From: Perognathus longimembris pacificus | Taxonomy: Eukaryota > Chordata > Mammalia > Rodentia > Heteromyidae | DNA length: 64,000 bases | Assembly: GCF_023159225.1 (NCBI RefSeq) | Contig: NC_063163.1 | Coordinates: forward strand, 109,275,885 to 109,339,884 | Direction: 5' to 3' | Part shown: piece by piece, positions 1 to 13,618 of the stretch | How positions within the stretch are numbered: position 1 is the stretch's first letter | Layout of the letters: each line of letters opens with the position of its first letter | Program-made: the position numbers and the translations under genes | Notes under the pieces: generated by a model | Seen by the model: the letters and a program-made list of their open reading frames with translations, nothing else | Told to the model about the DNA's origin: nothing | Database searches by the model: none

Positions 1-1385
1 AACTATGATGGGAATATGATGTGCATTTCAGTTGAACAAGGTGCACTATACAAAGAAGTGCTCATTACCTTCACAGAAATAATGTTTCTGTCATTTGGTT
101 GGGAAGCTGGAAAATGGGGAAGAAGGACTCCCGTTGGGAAATCAATACCAGCAAACATTAATTCACACCTGTTAACTAGAATGAATCGGCTTAGACACCG
201 CACCAGGTGTTTCTTTATTTATTGCTTGAAGTAATTGAAATAGATTGTTTACTGTCCTTTAAGCAATTTGATGTAAAATTGACCCATTGGAAATCACTTT
301 ATTTTTTCTCATTTTCTCTCATTTTGTAAAATCTACACATTTTCATCAATATAGTTAAACAGTTTTCTTCACAAGGTATTAAAACATAAGCACAGAATAG
401 CATATTCATGGATCTATGTTTTTTGAAATAAAACCAATTCGAATATCTAAAACTCTGTCTTGATCAGAGCTGATTTGATTATATCACAGCCATATTTTTA
501 AATTGTAAGGCAAGTAAAAATGAATTTGCATTTATCTCCAGAACAGTCTGACCTAATGCAGTTCAATCTGGGTAGCAAATATGATGGTAAGAGAATCAAT
601 CACTTTCTTCTGTCTAAAATAGTGTTTCTGTATGGTTGCAAAACTGAAAGAGACTGGATCATGTTTGCTTCAGATGGATCAAAAGACAACACAGTATTAG
701 AATAGGAAAGTGTAAGAGATCCAAGATGGATCTAGAATGGAATTAAATAGTTAGGGAAAAGGACCCAAATTAGGAGATAGCACTTCCACACAAGAATTCT
801 ATGTACCCTGATTAATCTCAGCCCTCCATTAGTTTCGCTCACACCCTCTTCTTAGGACAATTTCAAGGTTTCCAGGTTCTGTTCTATTCTCATACTTGCA
901 TACAATGCACCCTCAATCAACTTCACCCCACCTTTACTCTCTCTGTTAACTGTCCCCTCTTGCTGACACATAGCCCCTCCAAAAGAGCTTGTTTAACTAG
1001 CAAAATGAGCTCTAATTTCAGTTTCTTTTTTTTTTTCAGTTGCCTTGTTAATACAATTTTTTCCTGTCTATTCATAGAAATATACTCCTGCTATATCAAC
1101 ACATTTCCTTTTGCAAATAATTAATGTATTTGGTTTTTGTTTAAATTGTGTGCGATTAGTTGTGTTAGTATCTTCTACTTTTAAGAAGGGAGAAAAATTG
1201 AAGCTCTAAAGAATTATTTCGTTGTTTTGATTGACCATGAGTTCCAGCCAGGTACATCTCTCACAACCTGCTAATGCTTATTGCTTGTCTTTGACAGCAC
1301 AATGGCAGCAGATACACTGGGAACCTTCAGTTCAGTTTGTCCTTTCAGGAAAAATGTGATAACACATTGCAAGAGTGTTCAGATG
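1..1385. other. Gene-free, no recognisable repeat
   Basis: AT-rich; only short chance frames (up to 72 codons) and a T run near 1026. Nothing supported. Confidence 0.6.
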
Positions 1386-1399
1386 AAATTCAAGAATAT

Positions 1400-1610
1400 G
1401 GGGCTGGGGATATGGCCTAGTGGCTAGAGTGCTTGCCTCGTATACATGAGGCCCTAGGTTCGATTCCCCAGCACCACATATACAGAAAATGGCCAGAAGT
1501 GGTGCTGTGGCTCAAGTGGCAGAGTGCTAGCCTTGAGCAAGAAGAAGACAGGGACAGTGCTCAGGCCCTGAGTCCAAGCCCCAGGACTGGCCAAAAAAAA
1601 AAAAAAAAAA
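1400..1610 (+). mobile_element. Dimeric ID-like SINE
   Basis: Two tRNA-derived monomers in tandem. The left begins GGGGCTGGGGATATGGCC and has a pol III A-box-like region (GGCCTAGTGG) and B-box (GGTTCGATTCC). The right runs from GTGGCTCAAGTGGCAGAG to GGACTGGCC and is followed by an A18 tail. Flanked by a 14-bp duplication (AAATTCAAGAATAT at 1386-1399 and 1610-1623), so it is recent. The structure fits the ID-like dimers known from geomyoid rodents (from memory). Confidence 0.93.
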
Positions 1611-1794
1611 AATTCAAGAATATATTGGACAGGATATGGGAATGTTTGAGCTGCATGTAAATTTTCTGTGAGGATGATCTACTCCATGGATCTAGTGAGC
1701 CTTTTCCATATAGCTTATCATATCTCTATTTTTATTTATTTTTAATGTACCTTATTTTGCTTCATATGTATACATATGTACATGCATTTTCACA

Positions 1795-2050
1795 GTACTA
1801 GTGTTGGAGCTCAAGGCCTTGTGCTTGTTGGGCAAGAATTCTACCACACAAACCGTATCTCCAACACTTGTGGCTTTAGATTTTTTTGATAGGGTCTCAT
1901 GCATTTATATTAACTTGGCTACCAACACTTTCCCCTTGGCTGGGATTAGAGAAATGACTCACCAATCTCAGCTTGTTTTTTCAGATAGGATCTTGCTACG
2001 TTTACCACAGGCTATCTTCAAACAATGATCCTATTTCTGCCTCCTGTACA
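1795..2050 (-). mobile_element. Degenerate B4-like SINE(s)
   Basis: Reverse ID-like (GGAGCTCAAGGCCTTGTGCTT) and B1-like (GGCTGGGATTAGAG; GGATCTTGCTACG...GATCCTATTTCTGCCTCC) pieces. Heavily diverged and may be two copies; the 75-codon frame here is incidental. Confidence 0.45.
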
Positions 2051-4689
2051 TTCTTTTCCTGGGAATTTTTCCTTGCATTTCCTGATTAAATATTTCCCTA
2101 AGGATGTATATTTCAGTGTTTGGCTGAAAACTCAAGGAGCACTCCTTTCAAAGTATCTTGAACCCATTTTGTATTCTCTCAGGTACTCTGCTCCATAAAT
2201 TCCAGTTCCTTAGAAGCCCAGAACTCTGATTTTTCTTTTGAACTCACTGCAGCCACTATATTATGTTTGAACACTCTCTGCATATCAGTCTAGTATGTGG
2301 CTGCAGGCAAAGCAGGAGCTATTGCGGAAGTGACTTTGCTTTTTCTTCATTCTCTCTAGGTTACCATTCTGCACTCCAGGCTATAAAACAACCGGAAACA
2401 TTTACTACATAAACTCGGTTCCATTTTATAGTTGTTTATTGTTGAGCACAGGTCATCATGGATAACAAGGCAAAGAAAAAGCAAGTTTTAAAATGGATTG
2501 TTTAGGTTCTATCTTGAAACATTTTCCCCAGCTCATTTTACATTTCTAGTCTTATGAGTCCCTTACTTTTCCTTTCTTTGACCCTTATAGAACATCATTT
2601 CTCTTTACTTAAGACAGATCTTTTTAAAATATTGACAATAGCTGCTTTGAATATAGTTTGCTTAAGTAATTTACACAAACTCATACAGGTAACACCCTCT
2701 CTTCAGGCTTGGGCACAGATACACTAATCCAATTATCTAGTTATTGTCTGTGAAAGATAATTATTTTCACAGGTCTTTTTTTCTCTATTAAAGTTTAGCA
2801 TCTTAAGGGATAGTAAGTATTGAAATTTCTGAGCAGTTTTCAAAACTAATCATTAAACTCACTTTATAGCATTTGTGTACCTGTTTGGGGAACAAAAGAA
2901 GGAAGAGGTAGATGGGCTGCAGTTAGTTATGAGAAGGTCATAGCACAGATTGGCTGGAATTTGTAAACCACAAATTTACCATAAAAATCAGTTGTCTTTA
3001 AATTTTGTGAGTGTGCATGAAGTTCATGCTAGATCAATTTGTGATATTATTCTCAAATAAATGATCTGATTGAACTGGTATTGAGAGTATGCAATGGAGA
3101 ATAAGATATTGGAGAGACCCCCAGAAAATCTATGCATCTTGATAAATCTGAAACAAGGGGCATGGCAACAATAACAGGGAAAGAAGAGAGAGGGAAACTC
3201 AAGTGGGGGGAGGTACAGAGCAGATGAAACTAAGGGAGTTTGCATTTAGCTCCTGGTATCCATCCTAATTGGTTCTGTAAGCCCATATGTTTTGTCATAC
3301 AGATGCTTTACCACTTGTGCCAAGTCCCCAGCCCTATTTCATCTTTTTTTGTCAGGTATGTTATGTGAGTTCATTTCTCCAGTCCTCTTAGTCCCCATGT
3401 AAGCATGGCTTTTTCAAGAATATCCAAGAATATCAACTATATTCTAGGTACTGTATAATGGAATTTAATTCAAAAGTTCAGAAAGAAATGAGATATACCC
3501 AAACTAAAGATCTTAAGAAAATGTCTTTATGATTGATAATATTAATTTTCTGAACACATTTCAGAATTATATTCATAGCAGCAGACATTTACTTATGGAT
3601 GGATGAATACAGTTTTCAAAAGTTTGAGACAACAGACAGAAACTGTAATGTGCATCATCTTTTATCCTTGTAGACATAATTTAGTGAGACATATATACCT
3701 GAAATCTACCATGTAAAAAACAACATAAAATTCATATAGTTAATACTTCAGATAGATTGTCATGGTTGAAAGGTAAGGCACATTTGAAATGAGTCACTTA
3801 CCTTGTTGTAGATCTGATGGAACAAAGAGAGCAAGATAGGGAGACTTGTGTAGATATTGGTCATTCTGTTATTGTGAGAATTTGGGGAAGAAAAGATCTC
3901 TCAGACTCTGATCCTTCACCTGAAAATTCACACAAAAAGAAGATAAGTGAATTATTATCTGTATTTCCCAGTCACTATGTAGCTGCTCATTAATTACCAC
4001 CCAGCTTTGCCTTCCTTTTTCATCATTGTACTCAATATGCAATAAAAAATAAAAGCATTAATAAAATTTACTAATAAATATATAATGAATCGGTTAATCA
4101 AGATTTTATTAATGAAAAAATTTGTTAATCTGGTTAAATGTAGGTATCCATGCAAAAAAGCCATATTCTTGAGAAAAAAAAATAAAATAGGAAAGAAGGA
4201 GGAGAAGGGAGTAAGAGTAGGAAAAGAATGTTGCTTAGATAAGTAAAATTTCTTCCTAAATTTTAATTATCCCATGTCCCAGGTGTTTTTGTTAGTTTCT
4301 TTTGCTTCTGGGACATCTAGAAATACAAATTGTCAGCACAAATTCAAAGTAGAGATATAAGCAATCATTTCATCGTCTCTCACAGTTTGTGTGGATCAGT
4401 ATTTGAAAAGGCCTGTTTGAGTGGTGCTGGCTGGGCTTGCCCATTATTTTGCATTTAGGCAGGAGCAGGGAGCTAGAGCAGATGACAACCCCAGTCCCCA
4501 GTCCCAGGGATTCAGCATGCTGAGTGTCCTGTTACAGGGGTCTGGGACTTCCTCATGGAATGGCAGCTTTAGTAATCTACTGCTTACCTAGTGGCTTGAG
4601 ATGCCTCTCCAACTGTTTACCAAGAATAAAAGAAGCTGTGTCACCTATTCTAATGTAGCTTCCAATATTACTTAGTGACTTTAGGTCTA
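2051..4689. other. Gene-free stretch
   Basis: AT-rich. A purine-rich patch at 3175-3215 and an A-rich patch at 4030-4200; one doubtful ID-like relic. Nothing coding. Confidence 0.6.
3285..3340 (-). mobile_element. Possible short ID-like relic
   Basis: GATGCTTTACCACTTGTGCCAA followed by CCCAGCCC resembles the reverse 5' end of an ID-like monomer; too short to be sure. Confidence 0.3.
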
Positions 4690-4905
4690 ATAGATCATTT
4701 TATTGTTTGGTGGGGCTTGAACTCAGAGCCTGATGCTGTGCCTGAGCTCTTTTGCTCAAGGCTAGCGCTCCTCTACTTTGAGCCACAGTGTGACTTCCAG
4801 TTATTTGGAGATAAGAGTCTCAGGGATTTTCCTTTTTGGATTGGCTTTGAACTGTGATCTCCGGATCTCATCCTCCTTTTTTACAAGCATAAGACACGAG
4901 CTCCT
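4690..4905 (-). mobile_element. B4-like SINE
   Basis: Reverse copy: GGGGCTTGAACTCAGAGCC, GCTCAAGGCTAGCGCTC, then TTGGAGATAAGAGTCTCAG and GGCTTTGAACTGTGATCT. The B1-like end is degraded. Confidence 0.75.
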
Positions 4906-6434
4906 GTTGTTTATGTGAGTTAAGACCATTCTAGACTTAGAGGAGCATTCTAGGAGGAGAGGAATTTAAATCTAGAGATAAGGCAAAATTATAAAAAAGA
5001 ACCCAGAAAATGAAAGATGGTATCTTTGCTACGTTTGTCAATACAATCTGCTCTATGAAGAAAGTCAGATGTAACAACAAAACATAAAAGCCTTATCAAG
5101 GAATAAATATATTCTTAACTAATTAAAATAGAAAGTCATAATAAGGGCTATATTTTAAGGATCATGATATTTTATGCAAGCTTGTCTGTTAAAATTCACA
5201 GCTCCTCCAGAAAATGAGGTCCACTCAGGTTTGTATGTGAATGTTAACATTTAAAAATTCTTATAGAATTTAAGTATGAATAAAGAAGTTATCTTACAGT
5301 ATTGCTTTGGGATATTCACATGAAGACATCTAGGGAAAAGTTTAAAAATGAGATTTTAAACTTGAGGAGAAACACCAGGAATGGAGGTTTAGCTTTGGGA
5401 AGTGTTTTGAAGAAGATGTCCGAACTTGTACAAGAAGTCCAGGTCTCTTCCCAGTCTAATTTTCATTTTCATTGGTACAGTAATGTTTAGATCATGGTAT
5501 CTGTAAGAATGTGTTTTAGTATGTGGTCAGTTTGATTATGCAGATGCACTCTACTTTAGCTAACTTGCTTTTCTTTTTCCCATCTAGACACACATGATCT
5601 GTAAGACGTTATGTTGATGTGTACTAAAATGGTAGGTGCAGGCTCAAGACCAGTTCCTATGTCTTTCAGGACAAAGACATGTCTATCACATTAATGTATC
5701 CCTCCAAAGTTGGTAAAGTACAGCATTGTCTTGAGTCCTAGCTCTGTTCAATCATGCTTATGTGTCCTTGGACTCGTTATTTAATATTTATAGATCTATG
5801 CTGTCATCTGTAAAATTGGAAAAAATAATTCATGGAAGAAATTATATGAGATTTTAAATATAAAATGTACTACTGTAATTGGTACACAGAAGTTAACAAA
5901 TAAAAATGTGAAAAATTGTGGTATAGTCTGGTAATTAGGATGATAGTTTAAAAATGTTTAATCTGAACAGTGATATTTTTTGTCAAATGCGAGTTAATTC
6001 ATGAATTGTGAAACTTTGCCCAAAGCAATGCGAAGAAATTTCCCAAAATTTTCATTAAAATATTAGATTTCATGCCTGTATTTGCTACTACCTAAGTGGA
6101 ATATTGAATGACTTTTATAAAAATTAAAGGAACATTTTGCTTCCTTGGAGTTAGCACAAATCCTGTAAAATACTTAACACAATATTTGCCTATATACTTG
6201 TTTTGATTCTTTAAAATGAATGTAGTAATTTTAAGGGCTTCCTTTGGATTTAAGCTCATCTCTTCTCATTCTCATGATGCATGTTATGTGCAAAAAAGAT
6301 TACATCGTGCTGTCATGTAATACTGTGCTGATAGGGGCTCAGAAAGCTCTTGATATGTACTTTACAATCAAACACTACTATGTCTCCTTGCTCCATCACT
6401 TGATTAAGATGGAACATTTCCTTAGTACAAATTC

Positions 6435-6645
6435 TTTTTTTTTTTTTTTTTTTGCCAGTCCTGGGCCTTGGACTCAGGGCCTGAGCACCGTCCCTGGCTT
6501 CTTCCCGCTCAAGGCTAGCACTCTGCCACATGAGCCACAGCACCGCTTCTGGCCGTTTTCTGTATATGTGGTGCTGGGGAATCGAACCTAGGGCCTCGTG
6601 TATCCGAGGCAGGCACTCTTGCCACTAGGCTATATCCCCAGCCCC
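6435..6645 (-). mobile_element. Dimeric ID-like SINE
   Basis: Complete copy in reverse: T19 run, right monomer, then left monomer ending CCAGCCCC at 6645. Little diverged, with the B-box reading GGTTCGATTCC on the minus strand. No convincing duplication found at the edges. Confidence 0.93.
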
Positions 6646-7934
6646 AAAACATCAGTTCTTAGAGGCATATTTTTATGGGAAAAGCTAGCCAGTGTACTAT
6701 CTCTGAAAATTATTTCAAACCTCTTAGTTCTTCATTTGTGGATTCTAAAGAAGTTCTTGAAGTATTTTTAAAGAAAATAGCATAGTTTCTATTGCCTTAA
6801 CCCTCACATTTAGCAGGAAATTTTATTTCATTAAATAGACTCCAAAATAAATGAAAGGTGAATGATGTCTCAGTGGAATTTCCCTGAGGCATACTCCCTT
6901 GCTAGACTAGAAAACTGTCTTATTCTCTATTTTCTGCCTCTATTTACCAGAAAACAATTCATTTACTCATTGTACTGATCATTCAAACCAGTGTTATTTC
7001 TATTCAGCTCTAGAAGCAACCATCTCCCATTCTAAAGTACAGGACTGAATATTTAGTATCATAAAGAAATAAAAAATGACAATAGTGATAAATAACATAA
7101 GTGTCACAATGAAGTCATGGGATAATTTCATACTTACTACATATACTATGTATTTTATACATATGAATTATATCTATATAATTTTAACTTAACATCAATA
7201 TAATATTTTCCATGTGTTACTTAGGTCTGTATTCTGTAAAAGATTATTGATAGCAGTATTTTAATATCATGTTTGATAGAGGATATGTAATTCAATTTTC
7301 TATCAAGTGGTTTGAACTATATTTTTACTATTAATAGTTTGAAAACATTTTTTTCTCCTCACAGCTCATTACTGGTCAGATGATATAAAATTTGAAGATA
7401 ATTGTCCAGTTTTGAAAACCTTTGTTTAGACACAGTCTTGTTCCTTATCTTTGTATCAGAATTCCAACTGACCATAGGTGATAAGGTTTCTGCTGCATCT
7501 GGCTGAAACCACATTTTTTATCTCTCTTATCATAATTAAATCTATCACTATCTTGACTTACTCTTATCCATGTCACAAAATTAACACTGACATTCCAAGG
7601 CCACTGAGTGTAAGGAATGTCTGATGGAAAGGAAATGACATTACAAAAAGAGAGTGGTCTCACCTGAGAAATGTCATACGTTGGAAAATCTTTACAAACA
7701 ATTTGCAATGTGAACAACTTGTGGGGTTTTCCGAAGGCCTTGAAAGAAAATTGTGCAAGCAAAGGGTTCTGAAGTTTAGTCTTGGCTATTGTTAAATTAC
7801 CTTAGGTACCATTCTTGAGGTTTGGCCAGATGACTACTGGTCCTTTAAGCCTTTTTCAAATGACAAGAAATATAAATACTGATATATAAGCATGACCCTT
7901 AGTGCCCAGCTAGTGTTGATTAAAACCAGGTATG

Positions 7935-8020
7935 TGTGAGGGGGGTGGTGTTTGACAGTGCTGGATCACACCAGCTATGCAGTCTCTTTTTACCATTGAA
8001 CTACACCTCCAGTCATCATT
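7935..8020 (-). mobile_element. Possible ID-like relic
   Basis: CTTTTTACCATTGAACTACACC and the CCAGTC end resemble a reverse ID-like monomer. Low certainty. Confidence 0.3.
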
Positions 8021-9779
8021 CTATCTTATTTATACAGGTAAGTGTAATGCCATCTGAGTAAAAATACTTGTGATTGCTGACAACAATGGAAGTAATGACA
8101 TTTTAGGAGTTAGGTCCTGAAGCAGCCAAATTCCATCTTAATATGTGAAAGTTTTCATCTGATCCTGCTACTTTCTGTACATACATAAAAATCAGAGACC
8201 AATAGTACAGAAAAAGATACAGTGCATGTTATGAGGAAGCAGCTAATCACCAATGAATTAGCAAAAATTGGAAATGTATTAGTAAGAGCATGAAAGCCTG
8301 CTTTCCAAATGGATCCTATTAAGCCATTCACATTATCAGATAGGAATACCTCATGGGAAATAGAAATGCTTCTTCCATTTCCTGTCATATTTGTGAAGAT
8401 AATGAAGATCTGTCAAATATTTATGTAAATCCATTAGCTCACTTTTGAAATACTGCCATAAAAATAATTAAATATTATTTGTAGGTATTTTCACTTTGAT
8501 CCCAACAGAAGTGCCTTAAGTATTAATTTGGTGTTGAGTACCTAGTTAAACTAAATTAAAAATGGATTTCAAATTAAAATCTAGACTACCATAATACTGT
8601 AAAAGAAAAAAAATAGTATTGTGGAAATAGGAGTATGAAATGCTTCCCAGACCAGAGGCTTCAATGCAACAGTTGTATGTCTGGGCACATCTTTATGTAT
8701 TTCTGTTATTTAATAAGCATCTTTTCATTGTAAATACACTGCATTGCATTAATCTATACACTGAGAGTCATGTCTCCTTTTTCATGTGTTTCCCCTTTTC
8801 TCCCCATGATGCATATTGTCTAAGAAAGTGGTGACTATAGATCTGACATTGTAATCTTAATTAGTGAATGTGGTTCTGTTATCACAGGATGAATTAAACT
8901 TTAGAAAGATTTTCTGCTCTTCTTTCCACTTGCAAAGGGAGGGCTCTGTCCAAACTCTACGAGTGAGACCTCATGGCATTTGGAGTCAGGTTCTCAAATC
9001 AAGTCCCTGTTTTGCCATTCATCAGCTCTTAGATACAATATTGTCTTAAACTTCAGTTCCTTTAGCTGCTAAGTGAGGGAAGTAGTTTAATCTATTTACT
9101 GATTTTTTAGAGGTCTTGTGAAGATACAATCATAGGCATGCACTTGTGTGAAATGTGAACCTAGACAAAGATATAGTATTTTGCAGGTAGAATTTCTGAT
9201 TATATGAAGTACACTGATTGCATGATATTGAATCCCCTAGCATCTCATTTAATTTTTAGACCTTCCTCCAGTAGGTATTGTGAGTCTTGTACAAGATGTG
9301 ATTGTAGCTGAGCTCAGAACTATGAGGCTTGCAGCAGTACAACAAGGAACTGATGCCAGCTGCTTAATCCCCAGATTGGTTCCAATGCACTACAGACATA
9401 TGCTCAGCAAGAATTTATCATCCACTTAAGCATGGGAAGCTGGGCAGGTGGCAGGAAGCAGAGGTCGTGACTGTAAGATTTGAAGAAGCTCAGGCATATG
9501 CTTTGCTTTAAGGAAAGTTAACTTACCCAAACCATAGGTATGGAAAAAATGTCAACTGGCGTTTGGTAATATGTTTGTACTTACAGAATTTTCCAAGCTG
9601 ATAGTCAAAAAGCCACTTAAGAAGGTATATCCCTTTATATAAAATCATTTGCATCTGTAAATTGATATGGCCAATGTCCACTAGTTTATTTATATACTAC
9701 TGAGTCTTCATAGGTATTATTTTCTCAAAATTAGGATACAGGATGGTGAGAGCAACAGATAGAGATGAATAGATTCATT

Positions 9780-9875
9780 TCTTTTGCTTCTGTAACAAAT
9801 TAGAATACATTTTATGGCTGAAAACAATGTAAACTTTTTATAATGCACTCCATGAGGTTAGAAGTCCCAATTTCA
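9780..9875 (+). repeat. Possible ancient interspersed repeat fragment
   Basis: TGCTTCTGTAACAAATTAGAAT, GGCTGAAAACAA and GAGGTTAGAAGTCCC follow the order of a common old mammalian repeat end. Family not assigned. Confidence 0.35.
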
Positions 9876-10019
9876 CTAATCTAAAGACATAATGTTAAGA
9901 GAGCTTTTTCTGCTCAAAGGAAGTCCTTCAAACGAATTTACTCTTTCATACCTTGGCAATTCTAGATGAGTGGGGTCTGGCCAATTTCTAAAATGTTCAC
10001 AAGGTATCTTTCCTACCCT

Positions 10020-10715
10020 ATTACCCAGGAACACCATGCCTGGACATTTATCCAATAGAACACAAAAAAGTTACAGTAAAGCCACCAGAAAACCAAGTAC
10101 ATTACAGCACTAATCACCATAGTAAGATATGGAATCATCTCAAATGCCCCTAATGAATGAATGAATCAAGAAAATGAAGTATATATAAACAATGGAATTT
10201 TACTAATCTATTAGAAAGAATGATATTGTACCGTTCATAAGAAAATGGAAAGATCTCAAAAAATTATATTAAGTGAAGAAAACCAGACTCAGAGAAACAG
10301 GACTTGCTTGGTTTCCCTTATTTGTGGTAGACAGAATGTGCCTAATCTCTAAGTAAACACCGGGAGGTGTATGCAAGTGGTTACAAATGAATTAAGTAAG
10401 GTATAATAGACTCAAATAGTATAATCTTTTAGAAAGACTAGGTCAAAGCCTGACAAAATCAGTACTAGGAAATGGGTGCATTCTAGAGGGGGTGTGGGAC
10501 CAAAGGGAGACAGATAGAGAAATAAATGGGAACGGGGTGGGGGAGTGCAGTCAATAATTTACTGTATACACCATAAAATTAATAAAAAATAAAGGAAGGG
10601 GTGGATCTAAGGGGAGGTGAGAATGTTGAAGGGGGTAACCTTGATCAAGATGCATTGTATTCATAAACTGCTTCGTTAAATGTCACCTGCTTTGTATAAC
10701 TGCTTAAAGACAAAA
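10020..10715 (+). mobile_element. Old 5'-truncated L1 (ORF2 C-terminus + 3' UTR)
   Basis: Diverged sense-strand L1: recognisable ORF2 tail features (a CATTTATCCAA... block, the AATGGAATTTTAC block encoding the MEFY-like motif, and AAATGGAAAGATCTC) followed by a G-rich 3' UTR (about 10490-10550) and an A-rich end near 10710. Many indels; no open frame. Older than the intact L1. Confidence 0.75.
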
Positions 10716-11094
10716 AAATGAAGTATTTGGATTCCTTTCAAAGGTGCCAATCTCTTCTATAAATCCTCTTTTTTTTTTTTAGCCCTGACTTCATTCACTC
10801 CAAGTGTTTCAAGTCTTTGTGCTCAAATTTTGTTTCCAATCCTCAATGAAAACTTGGCTGAAAGCAGCCAGCGAAGAGCCATCCCACAGCCTAAATACTA
10901 GACTGCCTTGGGATTTCCTCTGCTTGATGAACTCTTCCATGACCTCTGAAGTCTGCCTCTTTCCAAATCTTAGAAGAGGGAGAAAATGTTGACAAGTTCT
11001 TGACTAGAATGGAACATGAAGGACCTCTATATAATTCCTAATGGAGTCTTTGTTCTCATCCACAACGTCACTCAAGCTCATTAGTCTCCAAATT

Positions 11095-11190
11095 TCACAT
11101 TTCTCTCAGATTTGCCTACCCAGTCTGGCTTAGAACCACCACCTTCAGATCTCAGTCTCTTGTGTAGCTGGGATTACCAGACACGTTTTC
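11095..11190 (-). mobile_element. B1-like SINE relic
   Basis: CCAGTCTGGCTTAGAACC, TCAGATCTCAGTCTCTTG and GTAGCTGGGATTACC match the reverse B1-like half. Confidence 0.45.
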
Positions 11191-11488
11191 TATCCAGTAT
11201 ACTAATCTTACTCTGTGGTGTGTCACTAGCTGTTATGTGAGTCCTCCAATTCTCTATTCATGTATTTACTGGAAAATATGAAGTTGAGTAAAGCAACTGC
11301 TTTTGCATCCTGCTAGATTCTCTTCAGGATTGTAAAACATTTATATTAACCTGAGGTGGAGAAGGGAAGCAATTATTCTGTTAGTCTAGACTAAGAAAGT
11401 ATAGCAGAAAACAAAACAGGCTGCTTCATACTAATTCAAATGATGCTGAAGAGGTAAAAAGAAACAGTGAAGAAATGAAATTAATAAA

Positions 11489-11729
11489 TTTTTTTTGCCA
11501 GTCTTGGGGCTTGAACTCAGGACCTGGGAAATATCTCTGAGCTTCTTTGTGCTCAAGGCTAGAACTACCACTTGAGCAACAGTGTCACTCTCAGTAATTT
11601 TTTTCCCCTTAAGTTTATTGGAGATAAGAGTATCTTGAACTGTCCTGACCAGGCTGGCTTCAAACCGTGATTCTCATCTCAGCCTCTTGAGTAGCTAGGA
11701 TTACAGGTGTGAGCCACCGGCACTTGGCT
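11489..11729 (-). mobile_element. B4-like SINE
   Basis: Reverse copy with T8 run, ID-like part (GGGGCTTGAACTCAGGACC) and a well-preserved B1-like end (GAGTAGCTAGGATTACAGG). Confidence 0.85.
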
Positions 11730-12611
11730 CATAAGTGTATTTGTGTAGCATCTACCTTACCTAACATAACCTTAGGGAACCAAGTCCTCTGAAAGATTGG
11801 ATTACTGTTGGATTTCCTTTTTTCCAATCATAAAATATTTCTTAAGGAGTATTCTCTTCTTCCTTATGTCTTTTTGTTGCTCTTCATCTCTTTTAAATTT
11901 GGAAACCCCAAGGAAAAAATATGAAATCCCATTAACCTAATAAAATATGGAGGGTTAGAAATTAGTATTGGTGGTTATGAATCTCTTCTACTTCATGCAA
12001 TAATTCCTGCTGAAGTCAACACGTAAGGAGGCTATTGTGATGCTTGAACGATTCTGATATTAACAGATGACTAGGAAATTAAAATACACATGCAGACATA
12101 TAATATACAAAATTACCTTTCCCTTAAAAATTATGAGATTTTGATACTCTATCTCTTCTGGGTCTTACAGTTGTGATAAAGAAACTGAGGGAAATAAAAT
12201 GACAATGAGCACCAAGAATGATGGAATAAAATATTTCGTGTACCTTGTTATACATGAGAGCCTAACATGCCACTCTGAGAGTGCAGTTGCTAATGAATGA
12301 GCTCATCTTTCATAGATGTTGAACCCTGAGCTTTTTTTTTTTTAGGCAGCTGGTTGAAAAGCTTCCTTCCTGTCATCTTTTTGCTTGTCCTAGATTCTTG
12401 TTATATTCTTTTCAACTGGGAACACTGAAATTAAACTAATGTAAGATATTAGTTGAAGTAATTTAAAGATAAATTTTAGGCAAAATGGCATTAATTCTTT
12501 GAATATTATATGTAAAAACTGATATTGTTCAGAAATTTGTTGCTTTCTTTAGTAAGTCTATCTTAATCTTAGTACTGATGGACATACTATATACATACAA
12601 CACACACATAT

Positions 12612-12802
12612 TTGCCAGTCCTGGGGCTTGGACGCAGTGCCTGATCACTGTCCCTGGCTTCTGTTTGCTCAAAGCTAGCGCTCTACCACTTGAGCCACAG
12701 CACCACTTTTGGCTTTTTCTGTTTATGTGGTGCTGAGGAATAGAACCCAGGGCTTCATGCCTGGAAGGCAAGCACTCTACTGCTAAGCCATATTCCCAGC
12801 CT
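12612..12802 (-). mobile_element. Dimeric ID-like SINE, older copy
   Basis: Both monomers recognisable but with substitutions (for example GGAATAGAACCC replacing the B-box region). No T run at the left, where a short CA-rich stretch occurs. Confidence 0.85.
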
Positions 12803-12982
12803 CCATCTTAATGTTTTGATTTTTGCTAAGTAGACTAACTAAATAAACAATGTATATAATAAGATTTTTATATGGTGGTAAAGTAGATCACATTTTAGTA
12901 TGTAACATATGGTTAATCTGTCTCAAGTCATTTAAATTAATTGTTATCTTGTTCATTAAATAGAACATTTTACTGGATATTG

Positions 12983-13618
12983 TGTGTTTTTTTAATTTAA
13001 TTTTATTGTCAAGGTGATGTACAGAGGGGTTACAATTACATACGTAAGGTAGTGAGTACATTTTTTGTTGAACTTGTTATCCCCTCCCTCATTTTTCTCC
13101 CACTTTTCATCCACACCAATTTCTCCCCCCTCCCCCCACCTCAAGTCGAAAAGTTCATTTTAAATATATTGTCTTGTGGGGATCTCTGTTGCTCTGGTTT
13201 GCTCTTTGGCCTTTGTCTCACCATTTTGTTGTTGCCCTTCCGTTCCCCAATTCAAATAAACATATATACAATACCCAGGGTACCAAAATCAAATACAGTG
13301 ACAATGGTGATAAACCATAGGGAAATGATGAAAACAAAAGAATACATTAAAAACAACAACAAAGAAAAACCTCTTGTTTCCATATCTTGGAGTTCATTTC
13401 TCTTAGCAACATATTACACGGTCACATGTACATGGTATTGAGCTCTTGCGATTCTCTGCTAGGACTATCCTAGACATATACTAATTATTACAAATGAGGT
13501 AACCATGGAGTCTATGTTTCTTTGGGTCTGGCTTATTTCACTTAATATGATTTTTTCAAGTCTTTCCATTTTCTTACAATTGGGGCAGTGTTATTCTTTC
13601 TGATGGAAGCCGAATATT
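12983..13618 (-). mobile_element. 5'-truncated L1 3' end, antisense
   Basis: T-rich start at 12987-12999, then L1 3' UTR in reverse (GTACAGAGGGGTTACA, C-rich tract 13115-13140, CTCTTGTTTCCATA) through the last ORF2 codons (TTCTTTGGGTCTGGCTTATTT), ending near 13618. Open frames here are incidental. Confidence 0.85.

Larger units (their letters stand above)
4906..9779. other. Gene-free stretch around a dimeric SINE
   Basis: Outside the SINE at 6435-6645 I see only short chance frames (the longest, 7445-7762 minus, 105 codons, has no recognisable motif). Confidence 0.55.

Noticed and set aside
6244..6591. 115-codon plus frame with an F8 run
   Set aside because: It runs through the T-tail and body of a reverse dimeric SINE; the same peptide motif recurs at other SINE copies.
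13052..13441. 129-codon plus frame, hydrophobic with Pro-rich patch
   Set aside because: Lies across an antisense L1 3' UTR; the Pro-rich patch is the C-rich tract.
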